Numbered from the stretch's first letter, positions 16,056-25,483 are shown. The stretch: DNA of 64,000 nucleotides from Aureivirga marina (GCF_015767265.1 NZ_JADPIB010000006.1:62001-126000); one strand, 5' to 3'. Notes: generated by a model not told the origin, from the sequence alone. Numbers and translations are program-made.

Positions 16056-16694
16056 TTATTCCTTTAGTAATATCTTTTCTATTTTAGTTTGGTCATCATA
16101 TAGTATTTGATATTCATAAGGAATCGTGTCTTTGTCATAAAAAGTAAGCGTCGCAGCATAAAACTCTTCTTTCCTCTTATTTTTAGAATAATTCACTTTT
16201 CTTACACCACTCACTAAAGAATTTACAAAAGGCTGACTATTCATCATTTTTACATACTTTTCATTTTTAAATAAAGTATCTAATTTTTGATTTCCTTCTT
16301 TCTTTAATTTAAAATCTTCTAAATGTTGTAAAGCTGTCTGGAAATATTCTTTAGTCTGAAACAATTGACGAAATTTCAAATCTGAAGTAAAAAATTTGTT
16401 TTCCGAATCTTTTATCGAAATAACTAATTCAGAATTTGAAGAAAGTGTATTCGAATGATATTCTTCTAAAATCGCCATTCCTACCAAAGATTTTGTGTTT
16501 TCGATGAAAATAGAATCTGTAATTTTCTTTACAAAACAAGTAACTTTTAAAACTCTTCCATCTTCAATTTTTACAGAATCAATCGCTTTTAAATTGACAA
16601 TTTTTTTTCTTAATTTCTTAATGTGTTTTTCTTCGTTTTCACCACAAGAACATAAAAGAACAGCAGTGATAATTAATAATAGATTTTTTAGCAT
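16056..16694 (-). CDS. Hypothetical lipoprotein
   Basis: A 212-residue lipoprotein with signal and lipobox LCSC (Cys about 17), followed by a charged helical linker (ENEEKHIKKLRKKI). The rest suggests a mixed alpha/beta globular domain with a C-terminal strand pair (KEEFYAATLTFYDKDTIPYE and YQILYDDQTKIEKILL). No family is recognised. It is monocistronic, ending in a hairpin. The 218-bp region upstream of it shows nothing definite. Confidence 0.65.
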   Translation of the reverse strand: MLKNLLLIITAVLLCSCGENEEKHIKKLRKKIVNLKAIDSVKIEDGRVLKVTCFVKKITDSIFIENTKSLVGMAILEEYHSNTLSSNSELVISIKDSENKFFTSDLKFRQLFQTKEYFQTALQHLEDFKLKKEGNQKLDTLFKNEKYVKMMNSQPFVNSLVSGVRKVNYSKNKRKEEFYAATLTFYDKDTIPYEYQILYDDQTKIEKILLKE

Positions 16695-16912
16695 TTTATT
16701 TAAATTGGTTAATTGATTGGTTCTTAGCTATTACCAATTTAACAAATTTTTAACAATCTATCTAATATTCACTTTATTTTTTCGTTAAAACACTATTTTT
16801 CTCTTTCATTTATTTTTAATCTTAATTTATTATCATTGAATATTTTACAAAACAATTTCTTTAATTCTATTTAAATAATAAAAACTAGCCAAAGAATGAC
16901 TAATTTCTATAA

Positions 16913-17293
16913 TTATTTAATTACTACTAAATTACATTTTCGTTTATTTAAAATCCAAAACACATAAGATCCAATTAAAAAAACCAAACTTATAAGAGCT
17001 CCTAAATATTCATTATCACCTTTATTTATATGTGCAGAAACTGCTAAAAGCAAATTATAAAACAACCCTGCATAAGCCCATTCTTTAATCGTTTTATGAA
17101 ATCCTGTAAAAATCGCAATGACGGCTAAAAGTTTTGCAATTCCCATTGGAATTACCAAATAAGCTGGAAATTCTAATGCAATTATCATCTGTTTCATAAA
17201 TGTTGTTTCAAAAAAATAGAAACCGACAGAAATCAATAATTGCAAACATAAAAAAGAGGTAAAAATCCAATAAATTATTTTATATTTTTTCAT
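16913..17293 (-). CDS. DoxX-like (DoxX_2) membrane protein
   Basis: A 126-residue protein with four transmembrane helices. The segment FPAYLVIPMGIAKLLAVIAIF followed by KEWAYAGLFYNLLLA is the usual pattern of the DoxX_2 family. Members are small inner-membrane proteins often linked to redox or quinone functions, but their role is poorly defined. It starts 2 bp downstream of the DUF2798 gene and so is almost certainly in one operon with it and with the outer-membrane protein gene. Confidence 0.8.
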   Translation of the reverse strand: MKKYKIIYWIFTSFLCLQLLISVGFYFFETTFMKQMIIALEFPAYLVIPMGIAKLLAVIAIFTGFHKTIKEWAYAGLFYNLLLAVSAHINKGDNEYLGALISLVFLIGSYVFWILNKRKCNLVVIK

Positions 17294-17295
17294 GA

Positions 17296-17526
17296 TTATT
17301 TTATAATTAAAAATTTAGACAAACCTTTTTGAATCATCGGAATTACAAGCATCGAAACAGGCAATGCAATCAGAAATTCTACACCAATACTTGTTATCCA
17401 TCTTAGAAAGAAATCTTCTGTAAAACCAACATTTAAAGCTAAAACCACAAAAGACATAATTAGCGCCATCACAATACAGATGAGCGAACTAAAAATTAAA
17501 CCAAAAACAAAACTATTCACTTTCAT
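17296..17526 (-). CDS. DUF2798 family membrane protein
   Basis: A 76-residue protein with two transmembrane helices separated by FTEDFFLRWITSIGVEFLIALP, the recognisable core of DUF2798. These proteins are small inner-membrane proteins of unknown role that frequently lie beside stress or AraC-type regulator genes. It lies 11 bp after the outer-membrane protein gene and 2 bp before the DoxX-like gene. Confidence 0.78.
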   Translation of the reverse strand: MKVNSFVFGLIFSSLICIVMALIMSFVVLALNVGFTEDFFLRWITSIGVEFLIALPVSMLVIPMIQKGLSKFLIIK

Positions 17527-17537
17527 AATTTTTATTT

Positions 17538-18212
17538 TTAATAGATTAATAGACTTAAAAATCCTCCGAAATTGATATGACTTTTAGCAAAATCTCCATT
17601 TCCAATTTCTTGTAAATTTAATGCTGGACCAACTCTAAAATTCCCTGTTTGAATTCCTAATTTTAAATACACATAACTATAATCGTGTTTTCCGTTTTTA
17701 GATTTAAAAGAAGTTGCTCCTTGAAAACTTGCAAAAGGATGTATTTTTTTTGAACTCACAGGATGCCATTCAAACAATGTAAAAAGCTCTCCTACTCCAT
17801 CTTTTTCCAGTTCGATACTTGGCTGAATTACCAAACCAAAATCTTTATTGAAAAAAGTATAAGCTCCGGCAATTAAAGGTTTAAATCCACCAAACGTTTT
17901 TAAATTTGCTCCTGCTCCCAAACTAAAATTTCTAGAAAAATTATAAGAGAAAATAGTTTGAACAATATAATTATCTGGAGTTTTCGAATCGTAATCCACT
18001 TCATAATTCAACAAATTGAAAAATCCAAATTGTTGTTTTTTTCCAAATTGTTTTGCAACAATCATCTGGTATAAACTGGATTCATTTCCTGCTGTAATTT
18101 CTATGGGAATTGGTGTTTTATGTTCTCCATGAAATTCTTCCTTTCCTTGTGCAAAAACACTTGTTGAAAAACTTAATATTAAGCTTAAAACTATCAAAAA
18201 TCTTGTTTTCAT
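17538..18212 (-). CDS. Exported outer-membrane beta-barrel-like protein
   Basis: A 224-residue protein with a cleavable signal peptide (about 1-21, ending VFAQ). The mature part is made of alternating amphipathic strands and ends in an aromatic residue (LSLLIY), as outer-membrane barrels do. No specific family is recognised; it resembles small porin-like proteins. It is the first gene of a three-gene operon (with DUF2798 and DoxX-like) and is divergent from an AraC regulator 112 bp away, which probably controls it. Confidence 0.65.
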   Translation of the reverse strand: MKTRFLIVLSLILSFSTSVFAQGKEEFHGEHKTPIPIEITAGNESSLYQMIVAKQFGKKQQFGFFNLLNYEVDYDSKTPDNYIVQTIFSYNFSRNFSLGAGANLKTFGGFKPLIAGAYTFFNKDFGLVIQPSIELEKDGVGELFTLFEWHPVSSKKIHPFASFQGATSFKSKNGKHDYSYVYLKLGIQTGNFRVGPALNLQEIGNGDFAKSHINFGGFLSLLIY

Positions 18213-18324
18213 TTTTCTTTGTTTTACTATTATGAAGCAAAATTAGATTCATTTAAACCTTATTTAGATATGTTTATTTAAGTAATAATTGCAAATTTTT
18301 AGGTAATTTTACTAAAAAAAGAAA

Positions 18325-19209
18325 ATGGATTCAAAAATTAAAGATTTACTTTCCAAAATGAATTTGGAGAAATATCAAAAGCATTCAGATTTTCATATTT
18401 TAAAATTAGAAGAACATTTAGAGGAAATTCCTTTGAAATTAAATTTTGAAAATATTGGTTGTTTTGAAATTACTTTTGCACAATCTCAAGACACACAAAT
18501 TGGAATTGATCAGAAAAATATTGATGCCGATAAAGATCATTTGCTTTTTCTTTCACCAAGTCAAGGTTTAAATGTAGATAGTTCTAAAGCGAAGAATATC
18601 AAAAACACTTTTATTCTATATTTTACGCCAGATTTTTTAGATTTTATTTCCACAGAATATTTGATAATCAAAAAATTTCCTTTTTTTAATATTCATTTTT
18701 CATCTGTATTTTACACAAAAAAAGAAGTAAGTGAAATGTATATTCATTATATGGAAAGAATTTATAATGAATTTCAAGATTTAAATGAAAACTCGGAAGA
18801 AATCATTAAAGCTTTTCTGAAAATAATATTATTTGAAACGAAAAGAAAACTTGAAAAAAAGCTTCATATCATTCCACAAAAACTTTCCAGAAAAGCTGAA
18901 ATAACCTACCAATTTGAAAACTTAATTCTTCAATCAAAACAAAAGAATCAAAAAGTTTCTTTTTATGCAGAAAAATTAAATGTAAGTCCGATTTATTTAT
19001 CAGAATGCGTGAAAAATACGGTAGGTAAAAACGCTAAAAATATCATTACAGAATATATACTTTTAGAAGCAAAAAGTTTGTTAAAAAATTCTGATGAAAG
19101 TATTCAAAATATCTCTTTAACTCTTGGATTTAAAGACACTTCTAACTTTATTAATTTCTATAAAAAACACAAAAAAATCACTCCAAACCAAGAGAGAAAA
19201 AGTAATTAA
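18325..19209 (+). CDS. AraC family transcriptional regulator
   Basis: A 294-residue regulator. The first 180 residues form a sensor domain (cupin-like beta-strands followed by helices). The C-terminal 100 residues hold two helix-turn-helix units: VSFYAEKLNVSPIYLSECVK and IQNISLTLGFKDTSNFINFY, the latter being the AraC signature with ITPNQER at the end. It is divergent from the outer-membrane protein, DUF2798 and DoxX-like operon, which is its likely target. Confidence 0.88.
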   Translation: MDSKIKDLLSKMNLEKYQKHSDFHILKLEEHLEEIPLKLNFENIGCFEITFAQSQDTQIGIDQKNIDADKDHLLFLSPSQGLNVDSSKAKNIKNTFILYFTPDFLDFISTEYLIIKKFPFFNIHFSSVFYTKKEVSEMYIHYMERIYNEFQDLNENSEEIIKAFLKIILFETKRKLEKKLHIIPQKLSRKAEITYQFENLILQSKQKNQKVSFYAEKLNVSPIYLSECVKNTVGKNAKNIITEYILLEAKSLLKNSDESIQNISLTLGFKDTSNFINFYKKHKKITPNQERKSN

Positions 19210-19215
19210 TTCGGC

Positions 19216-19473
19216 TTATTGCAACAAACTAATAATCCATAAATCAATTAAAGTTAAACCTCCAATAATCAATATCCAGGTAAACCAATGAAGGTGAATT
19301 CTTTTTGCAATTCTCGCTTCAACAATCCACCAAACAATGATATAAAATGTCCAGAAAATCCAATTATGAATTCCACTTAAAGTGAAATAAATCATCCCAA
19401 GCATAAAAACCAACATGACAACAGAAAATTTAATCCATTCTATTGTCATATTTACTTTTTCTAATTTTGTCAT
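19216..19473 (-). CDS. Small membrane protein, three transmembrane helices
   Basis: An 85-residue protein rich in Trp (seven residues) with three predicted transmembrane segments and a charged segment (EARIAKRIHLHW) between helices 2 and 3. No family is recognised. It ends 7 bp from the convergent AraC gene stop. The 220 bp upstream show no clear feature. Function unknown. Confidence 0.6.
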   Translation of the reverse strand: MTKLEKVNMTIEWIKFSVVMLVFMLGMIYFTLSGIHNWIFWTFYIIVWWIVEARIAKRIHLHWFTWILIIGGLTLIDLWIISLLQ

Positions 19474-19693
19474 TCTTTTTTAAATTAAAATTTAGATAAC
19501 AAAATTATTTTTAGAATTTCTTTTTTCTTTTGATTTAAGTCAAAGAATTTCTCTAAAAGTTCAATATTTCAGATTATTCATTTTTTTCTTGATAAAAAAA
19601 CCAAAAAAATCAAGACTTGTATTTTTTAAATCTAAAATATGTCAAATAAGTTTTCAAAAAGCTTCTGAAACTTAAACTATTAATAAAATGTTT

Positions 19694-20011
19694 TTAATTT
19701 CCTCCAATATTCATTTTTTCAGCAAACCATTTCCATTCAGACAAACCAAAATTACCCGAATCTTCTATAACTTTCATTTCTGATTCCGTTAGAATTTCAA
19801 TGACGATATTTCCATGTAAATCACCTTCTCCAGCTGGAATATCAGACCAATCTAAATAGATTTTATTTTCTTTTATGATTCCATTTCCGACATGACACCA
19901 ATCTTTTCCTGTATTGCTATTCATTCCGAGCCAGAAAACTTTGTTTTCAATCACATGAATCCAAAAAGTATTATTTGCAACCGATTTCCAAACGCCATTT
20001 TTTATTTTCAT
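19694..20011 (-). CDS. Hypothetical small cytoplasmic protein, coupled to cupin gene
   Basis: A 105-residue protein. The open frame extends to 20098, but the ATG at 20011 (MKIKNGVWKSVANNTFWIHV) is preferred since it overlaps the cupin stop by 4 bp (ATGA), a standard coupling arrangement, and because upstream residues are all read from cupin DNA in another frame. The sequence is beta-rich with many Trp and Gly, resembling a small lipocalin- or calycin-like barrel. No catalytic motif is seen. Confidence 0.65.
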   Translation of the reverse strand: MKIKNGVWKSVANNTFWIHVIENKVFWLGMNSNTGKDWCHVGNGIIKENKIYLDWSDIPAGEGDLHGNIVIEILTESEMKVIEDSGNFGLSEWKWFAEKMNIGGN

Positions 20012-20367
20012 AATTGCTCTTCTATCGATTTTGTTATGTCTGATTTCACGTCTCCTGTATGTTTTGTAGTTTTCGATTCGATTAACATAATCAAGCATTC
20101 TTTTTTAGAAGAAACTCGGTGATTCACTCCTTTTTTTACCACGTATAAATCGCCTTTTTTCATTGTAAATGGAGTTTCATTTTCAATTTCCATCAATAAT
20201 TCACCTTCCAAAATAAAGAAAGATTCATCTTCATTTTCATGATTATGCCAAGGAATTTCTTCTCCTAAAATCTTTGCAACTTTTATATATTCATTATTTA
20301 CTTCACCAACAACTTTTGGAGAAAAGTAATTTTCAACTTCTTTTAAAGTTTCTATTAAATTGATCAT
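20008..20367 (-). CDS. Cupin domain protein
   Basis: A 119-residue single-domain cupin. Motif 1 is visible as PWHNHENEDESFFILEGE (metal-binding His and Glu) and motif 2 as KKGVNHRVSSKKECLIMLIE. Such proteins bind a divalent metal and act as isomerases, dioxygenases or sensors; no specific substrate can be assigned. It overlaps the next gene by 4 bp and follows the small gene at 20379-20615 by 11 bp, so the three probably form an operon. Confidence 0.85.
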   Translation of the reverse strand: MINLIETLKEVENYFSPKVVGEVNNEYIKVAKILGEEIPWHNHENEDESFFILEGELLMEIENETPFTMKKGDLYVVKKGVNHRVSSKKECLIMLIESKTTKHTGDVKSDITKSIEEQL

Positions 20368-20378
20368 TTTTAATTCTT

Positions 20379-20615
20379 TTATTTGCTTAAAAAAAACATA
20401 TTTTTCATGGAAATCTTTGCTAACAATTTCGAAGCTTCTTTAGATTCCATTTGATGATATCTTTTTAAATATAATTTCAAATTCAACAATCCAAATTTAC
20501 TTTGTTTTATAGCAACACTCAAAAAATCTTCTAATGTTTTTTCATGATTTTCTAATTGAAATCTCTCAAAAGATTTGTCTATTTCTAATAATTTATATTC
20601 TGTTTGCGAAAGCAT
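20379..20615 (-). CDS. Hypothetical small protein upstream of cupin gene
   Basis: A 78-residue, charged, mostly helical protein without signal peptide. It begins MLSQTEYKLLEIDKSFERF and ends in MKNMFFLSK. No family is recognised. It is close enough (11 bp) to the cupin gene to be co-transcribed. Confidence 0.5.
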   Translation of the reverse strand: MLSQTEYKLLEIDKSFERFQLENHEKTLEDFLSVAIKQSKFGLLNLKLYLKRYHQMESKEASKLLAKISMKNMFFLSK

Positions 20616-20646
20616 AATCTTGAGTATTTTTTAAATGTAATTCCTT

Positions 20647-20681
20647 TTTTGTTAATAACTCAAGATTCTTCTATATTTGCG
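20647..20681 (+). promoter_or_regulatory. Promoter before the DUF3592-like gene
   Basis: TTG, 20-bp spacer and TATATTTG followed by CGAATCTGCTGCTGTGAAA. A very similar block (CTTCTATATTTGCGCATCTATTGCTCTGAAA) lies upstream of the gene at 32744, see findings. Confidence 0.65.
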
Positions 20682-20775
20682 AATCTGCTGCTGTGAAAAT
20701 CATTTTTATAATAAATAATTTATATTATAAAAAAACAGTATTTTCTGTTTTAGTAGTACTGAAAATTAAAAATAA

Positions 20776-21549
20776 ATGAATTTACATATACCTTTAAAAG
20801 AGAAAATTCTAATAATTCTAAACGGTTACAAAATTATTATTGGATTATTTTTCTTAATATTTGGAATAATTGCTTCAGGTAAAGTAATTGGAAGTTTTCA
20901 TCTAAAATCCGTTTATGAATTAGAGTTTGGAAATATTAAAAAACAAACTGGAGAAATAATTAATATTTATAATGCAGGTTTGACTATCAATGAAGATGAG
21001 TTTTACGGAATTGAATATAAATTCAAATTAGACGATTTCGAAGATACTGGAATATCGTATGGAACGAACAATAATTTGAGAGAAGGAGATTTTGTTACAA
21101 TTGAGTATGCTGAAGGAAATCCAAGTGCAAATAGAGTTGCAGACATGGATATTATCTTGGGAAAAGATTATTTAATAATTATTCTTTTTCCTTTAGTTAT
21201 AGGATTAATTCTAATTTATCTAAATACTAAGAAAGGGCTTCAAAATTATAAAATATTGGTTGAAGGAATTGTTGATAAAGGTAAATTAATTGAAAAATCT
21301 CCAACATTAATAAGAGTAAATGATAGAAGAGTATATAAATTAGTATTTCAATATGAAGATAAAAGTAAAAATAAATATACTACACATGTAAAAACTCAAT
21401 TTACAAAGAAATTAGAAGATGAAAATTATGAATCATTAATCTATTTAGAATCTGAACCTAAAAAAGTAGTTATAATAGATAGCTTGCCAAATATTGTTTC
21501 AAAATATATTAAAAAAGAACTTTCAATAAAGACGAATAATACTCAATAA
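20776..21549 (+). CDS. DUF3592-like membrane protein
   Basis: A 257-residue protein with an N-terminal transmembrane helix (about 18-38) and a second membrane segment near 130-150. The two periplasmic or cytosolic parts, each with a strand pattern like GEIINIYNAG...YGIEYKFK and GIVDKGKLIEK...YKLVFQYED, look like two copies of a DUF3592-type small beta domain. Role unknown. It is followed 16 bp later by the next gene and so probably shares its transcript. Confidence 0.6.
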   Translation: MNLHIPLKEKILIILNGYKIIIGLFFLIFGIIASGKVIGSFHLKSVYELEFGNIKKQTGEIINIYNAGLTINEDEFYGIEYKFKLDDFEDTGISYGTNNNLREGDFVTIEYAEGNPSANRVADMDIILGKDYLIIILFPLVIGLILIYLNTKKGLQNYKILVEGIVDKGKLIEKSPTLIRVNDRRVYKLVFQYEDKSKNKYTTHVKTQFTKKLEDENYESLIYLESEPKKVVIIDSLPNIVSKYIKKELSIKTNNTQ

Positions 21550-21565
21550 TAAACATTTAAATAAA

Positions 21566-21937
21566 ATGGGAATATTTAACAGAAGAGCAAAAAAAGAGCG
21601 TAAACAATTTCTAGATATTATTGAAGAAGAGTATTCAAATTTGAGTCAAACACAAATCTCCAAGGATTTAATTAATGCTGTATCTAAAAGAGTTGCTGAT
21701 TATTATTACAATCAATATCAAACTTTTAAAAAACAATATCCTAAGTCTCAAAAAAGATACTCTACATTTCAAATCAAAGATTTAGATCATCCATATACTT
21801 ACGAAATTATAATTAAAGTCTTGAAAGAGAAAGTTGGAACAGATTATGAAAAATATGCAACTATATTTTTACAAATGACATTGAATGAATTGAAAAAATT
21901 TGAAAAAAGCAGAGAAGAATTTTATGATATGTTTTAA
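21566..21937 (+). CDS. Hypothetical protein, helical
   Basis: A 123-residue charged protein beginning MGIFNRRAKKERKQFLDIIE with repeated Tyr and Lys. It has no signal peptide and no recognised domain. It is in the same transcript as the DUF3592-like gene and converges with the DtxR-family gene, whose stop is 9 bp away. Confidence 0.6.
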   Translation: MGIFNRRAKKERKQFLDIIEEEYSNLSQTQISKDLINAVSKRVADYYYNQYQTFKKQYPKSQKRYSTFQIKDLDHPYTYEIIIKVLKEKVGTDYEKYATIFLQMTLNELKKFEKSREEFYDMF

Positions 21938-21946
21938 GAATTAATT

Positions 21947-22603
21947 TCAAACCTTTTCCACCAACAATCGCTCACAAACCTTTTGACTTAATGTTTCTGA
22001 TGGATGTTTTTCATAACTTACCACCATACTATCATCAAAATTTTCAACAGATTTAATCTCAAAAACAGTGTTTAAAGAAATATCTCTACTATCTAAAAAT
22101 TCCAAAAATTCTTTAGAAGAATGATTTAAAGCAATCAACATCACTTTCTCTCCTACTTCATGTTCACTCAATTTTTTAGAATCTTTCTGAATGATATTTC
22201 CATCTTTATCTGGAATTGGCGAACCATGCGGATCTACTTTTGGATAATCCATCAACTCATCCATTCTATCAAATAAAGCAGGTGCTTTTATATGCTCTAC
22301 TTGTTCTGCAATTTCATGAACTTCTTCCCAACCAAATCCCATTTTTTCCACTAAAAACATTTCTGTCAATCGGTGTTTTCTTAAAATCAAAGCAGCAGCT
22401 TTTCTTCCTTCTTCCGTAAGTTTCAAAGGTTTATATTTTGTATAAATCACCCAACCATGTTGTTGCAAGGTTTTTACCATTGCATTAACCGTTGGTTTGC
22501 TCACTTCTAATTCTGAACTAAGCTCAGAAATATTTACTTCTGCATTTTCATTAGCAAGTTTATAAAGTGCTTTTAAATAATTTTCGACCGTTGATGATAC
22601 CAT
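21947..22603 (-). CDS. DtxR/MntR family metal-dependent repressor
   Basis: A 218-residue regulator with an N-terminal winged helix (TVENYLKALYKLANENAEVN with helix SKPTVNAMVKTL), a metal-binding and dimer domain (about 75-145, including HRLTEMFLVEKMGFGWEEVHEIAEQVEH and DPHGSPIPD), and a C-terminal SH3-like FeoA domain (about 150-218). The family senses iron or manganese. It is divergent from a TonB receptor gene with a palindromic operator in the promoter between them, so it most likely represses that receptor when metal is plentiful. Confidence 0.9.
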   Translation of the reverse strand: MVSSTVENYLKALYKLANENAEVNISELSSELEVSKPTVNAMVKTLQQHGWVIYTKYKPLKLTEEGRKAAALILRKHRLTEMFLVEKMGFGWEEVHEIAEQVEHIKAPALFDRMDELMDYPKVDPHGSPIPDKDGNIIQKDSKKLSEHEVGEKVMLIALNHSSKEFLEFLDSRDISLNTVFEIKSVENFDDSMVVSYEKHPSETLSQKVCERLLVEKV

Positions 22604-22646
22604 TTAAAATTCAATTTTCACAAAAATAATAAAAAAGAAAACAAAA

Positions 22647-22678
22647 TTTTGTTAGAGTTATCTAACTTTATATATTTG
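22647..22678 (+). promoter_or_regulatory. Promoter with DtxR/MntR-type operator before the TonB receptor
   Basis: TTTTG (22647-22651), 19-bp spacer and TATATTTG (22671-22678) form the promoter. The spacer contains GTTAGAGTTATCTAAC (22651-22666), a palindrome with perfect 6-bp arms, a typical site for DtxR/MntR-family repressors. Confidence 0.8.
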
Positions 22679-22703
22679 CCACTCAAATTTTAAAATCATA
22701 ATA

Positions 22704-24998
22704 ATGCTAACAAACTTTACGATTCATAAAAAATGGATTGGAATTGTAATACTTATGCTCTTTTCTTTAAGTTTTCAAGCACAATCTACTCTTTCAGGTC
22801 AAATAACTTCTAATAAAACTCCAGTTGATTTTGCAAGTGTTTATTTAAAAGGAACACAACTAGGAACCTCAACCGATACATCAGGAAAATTCCAAATAAA
22901 AAACATTCCAGCAGGAACTTATACAATCATTGCTTCGTCAGTTGGATTTATTTCTGAGAAAAAAACAATTACTTTTAAAGAAAATGAGAATATTACTTTA
23001 AATTTTAATCTAAAAGAAGATAATGCAGTTTTAGATGAAGTTGTAATCTCAGGAACGATGAAAGAAGTTTCTAAATTGGCAAGTCCAGTTCCTGTGGAAG
23101 TTTACACAGCAAAATTCTTTAAAGCAAACCCTACTCCATCTATTTTCGAATCTTTGCAAAATGTAAATGGTGTTCGTCCACAATTAAATTGCAATGTTTG
23201 TAACACAGGAGATATTCATATAAACGGTTTGGAAGGTCCATACACGATGGTTCTGATTGACGGAATGCCAATTGTAAGTGGATTATCAACTGTTTATGGT
23301 TTAACTGGAATTCCACAATCTTTAATCGAACGAGTGGAAATTGTAAAAGGTCCTGCTTCTACGCTTTATGGTTCAGAAGCTGTTGGTGGTTTAATTAATA
23401 TTATCACTAAAAAACCTAGCTCTGCTCCTTTGGTTTCGACAGATATTTTTGCAACAACTTGGGAAGAAGTGAATGCAGATGTTGGTGTAAAATATAATTT
23501 AGGTAAAAAAGTTGATGCGCTTTTAGGTGTAAATTATTTCAATTATAGCAATCCAATTGACAATAATAACGATGGATTTACAGATGTGACTTTACAAAAT
23601 AGAATTTCTCTTTTTAATAAATTTAGTTTTCAAAGGAAAAACAATCGCGTTTTTACAGTTGCTGGACGTTATGTTTATGAAGACAGATGGGGAGGAGAAA
23701 TGAACTGGGAACCAAAATATCGTGGAGGAAATGAAGTTTATGGTGAAAGCATTTATACAAGTCGCTGGGAAACTTTTGGAATTTATCAATTACCAACAAC
23801 AGAACTAATCAATTTTCAATTTAGCGCAAATGGTCACAATCAAAACTCTGTTTATGGTGACACAAAATATCTAGCAGATCAATACATTGCTTTTGGTCAA
23901 TTTACTTGGAATAAAGTTTTAGGAAAACATGATATTTTAACTGGTGCTGCTTATCGTTATACTTATTATGATGATAATACACCAGCTACAGCAAAAGGCG
24001 AAAATCTAGAAAATGATCCAGCAATTACTCATTTACCTGGTTTTTTTGTTCAGGATGAAATTACTTTTAATCAGCAACATAAATTATTAATAGGAATGCG
24101 CTATGATTATAATAGTATTCATGGCGGAATTTTAAGTCCAAGAGTAAATTATAAATGGACTTCTCCTAACCAGAAAAATATCTTGCGTTTAAGTGTTGGA
24201 AATGGATATCGTGTTGCAAATGTTTTTACAGAAGATCATGCTGCACTTACAGGAGCGAGAGATGTGGTTTTTGAAGATGAATTATTACCAGAAACTTCAT
24301 GGAATGGAAATATCAATTTTGTGAAAAAGATTTATTTAGAAGGTGGAACTTTTATCGGTTTAGATGCAAGTGCTTTTTACACCTATTTTTCCAATCAAAT
24401 TTTACCAGATTATGAAACAGATCCAAACAAGATTATTTATAGCAATTTAGATGGCTCTTCTGTTTCACAAGGAATTTCTTTGAATGTGGATGTAACTTTA
24501 AAAAATGGTTTAAAAATCAATGCTGGAGGAACTTTAATGGATGTAACTGTGGAAGAAGACGGAAAAAAATACAGACAATTATTAACTGAAAGATTTCAAG
24601 GAGTTTGGAGCGCAGGATACACGATTAAATCTTTAGGTTTAACGATTGATTATACAGGTAATTTATACGGGCCGATGCGTTTGCCAGTTTTAGGAGAATT
24701 GGATGATAGACCAGAATTTTCACCTTGGTGGAGTATTCAAAATATTCAATTGACAAAAAATTTTGGTGAGCATTTCCAACTTTATGGTGGCGTGAAAAAT
24801 TTGTTGAATTATACGCCTCCTGCAAATAGTATTGCTCGTGCTTTTGATCCTTTTGATGAAAATGTAGTTTTTGATGGAAACGGACAAGTAATTCCAACTT
24901 CTGATAATCCGAATGCATTGACTTTTGATCCGTCTTATGTTTTTGCACCAAACCAAGGAATTAGAGGGTTTTTAGGTTTCCGATATACTTTATATTAA
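22704..24998 (+). CDS. TonB-dependent receptor, probably metal-related
   Basis: A 764-residue outer-membrane receptor: signal peptide (1-26, ending FQAQ), carboxypeptidase-like domain (about 28-115), plug domain (about 120-230) containing the cysteine pair CNVC and the segment LIDGMPIVSGLSTVYGLTGIP, then a barrel ending in FRYTLY. It is followed 8 bp later by a thioredoxin-like gene and controlled by a DtxR/MntR-type operator. Context suggests uptake of an iron, manganese or related metal complex. The exact ligand is not visible. Confidence 0.88.
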   Translation: MLTNFTIHKKWIGIVILMLFSLSFQAQSTLSGQITSNKTPVDFASVYLKGTQLGTSTDTSGKFQIKNIPAGTYTIIASSVGFISEKKTITFKENENITLNFNLKEDNAVLDEVVISGTMKEVSKLASPVPVEVYTAKFFKANPTPSIFESLQNVNGVRPQLNCNVCNTGDIHINGLEGPYTMVLIDGMPIVSGLSTVYGLTGIPQSLIERVEIVKGPASTLYGSEAVGGLINIITKKPSSAPLVSTDIFATTWEEVNADVGVKYNLGKKVDALLGVNYFNYSNPIDNNNDGFTDVTLQNRISLFNKFSFQRKNNRVFTVAGRYVYEDRWGGEMNWEPKYRGGNEVYGESIYTSRWETFGIYQLPTTELINFQFSANGHNQNSVYGDTKYLADQYIAFGQFTWNKVLGKHDILTGAAYRYTYYDDNTPATAKGENLENDPAITHLPGFFVQDEITFNQQHKLLIGMRYDYNSIHGGILSPRVNYKWTSPNQKNILRLSVGNGYRVANVFTEDHAALTGARDVVFEDELLPETSWNGNINFVKKIYLEGGTFIGLDASAFYTYFSNQILPDYETDPNKIIYSNLDGSSVSQGISLNVDVTLKNGLKINAGGTLMDVTVEEDGKKYRQLLTERFQGVWSAGYTIKSLGLTIDYTGNLYGPMRLPVLGELDDRPEFSPWWSIQNIQLTKNFGEHFQLYGGVKNLLNYTPPANSIARAFDPFDENVVFDGNGQVIPTSDNPNALTFDPSYVFAPNQGIRGFLGFRYTLY

Positions 24999-25006
24999 TT
25001 TTTAAT

Positions 25007-25483
25007 ATGCTATTTTTTAAAAAAATAATAATGCTAATAGTGGTTTCTTTATTGCCACTATTGGCTTTTTCTCAAATAAAAACTACAACATTTGAGCAAA
25101 TAGATAGTATACAAAAAACAAATCCACGAAATATTATTGTTTTTATACATACCGATTGGTGTAAATATTGCCAATCGATGAAACAAACTACTTTTAAAAA
25201 TAAAAAAGTTGCACAAAAACTGAATAATCATTTTTGGTTTATCGATTTTAATGCAGAAGAAAAAAGAGATATTGAATTTGTTGGACATACTTTTAAATTC
25301 AAACCTACTGGAAGAAAAACTGGCATTCATGAATTGGCAGAACAATTAGGAACTATAAACGGAAAAATTGCTTACCCTACTCTGTGTATTTTAAACGAAA
25401 AATATGAAATCATTTTTCAATACAATCAGTTTCTTTCTGAGGAGGATTTGTTGAAGGTTTTGGGTGGGGTCTTGAAGAAATAA
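25007..25483 (+). CDS. Thioredoxin-like periplasmic protein
   Basis: A 158-residue exported protein with N-terminal signal (about 1-22) and a thioredoxin fold with active site CKYC in FIHTDWCKYCQSMKQTTF. The fold ends with YPTLCILNEKYEIIF, which contains the cis-Pro position. It lies 8 bp after the receptor gene and so is co-regulated by metal. It may reduce or maintain the cysteine pair in the receptor plug or handle thiol-bound metals. Confidence 0.85.
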   Translation: MLFFKKIIMLIVVSLLPLLAFSQIKTTTFEQIDSIQKTNPRNIIVFIHTDWCKYCQSMKQTTFKNKKVAQKLNNHFWFIDFNAEEKRDIEFVGHTFKFKPTGRKTGIHELAEQLGTINGKIAYPTLCILNEKYEIIFQYNQFLSEEDLLKVLGGVLKK

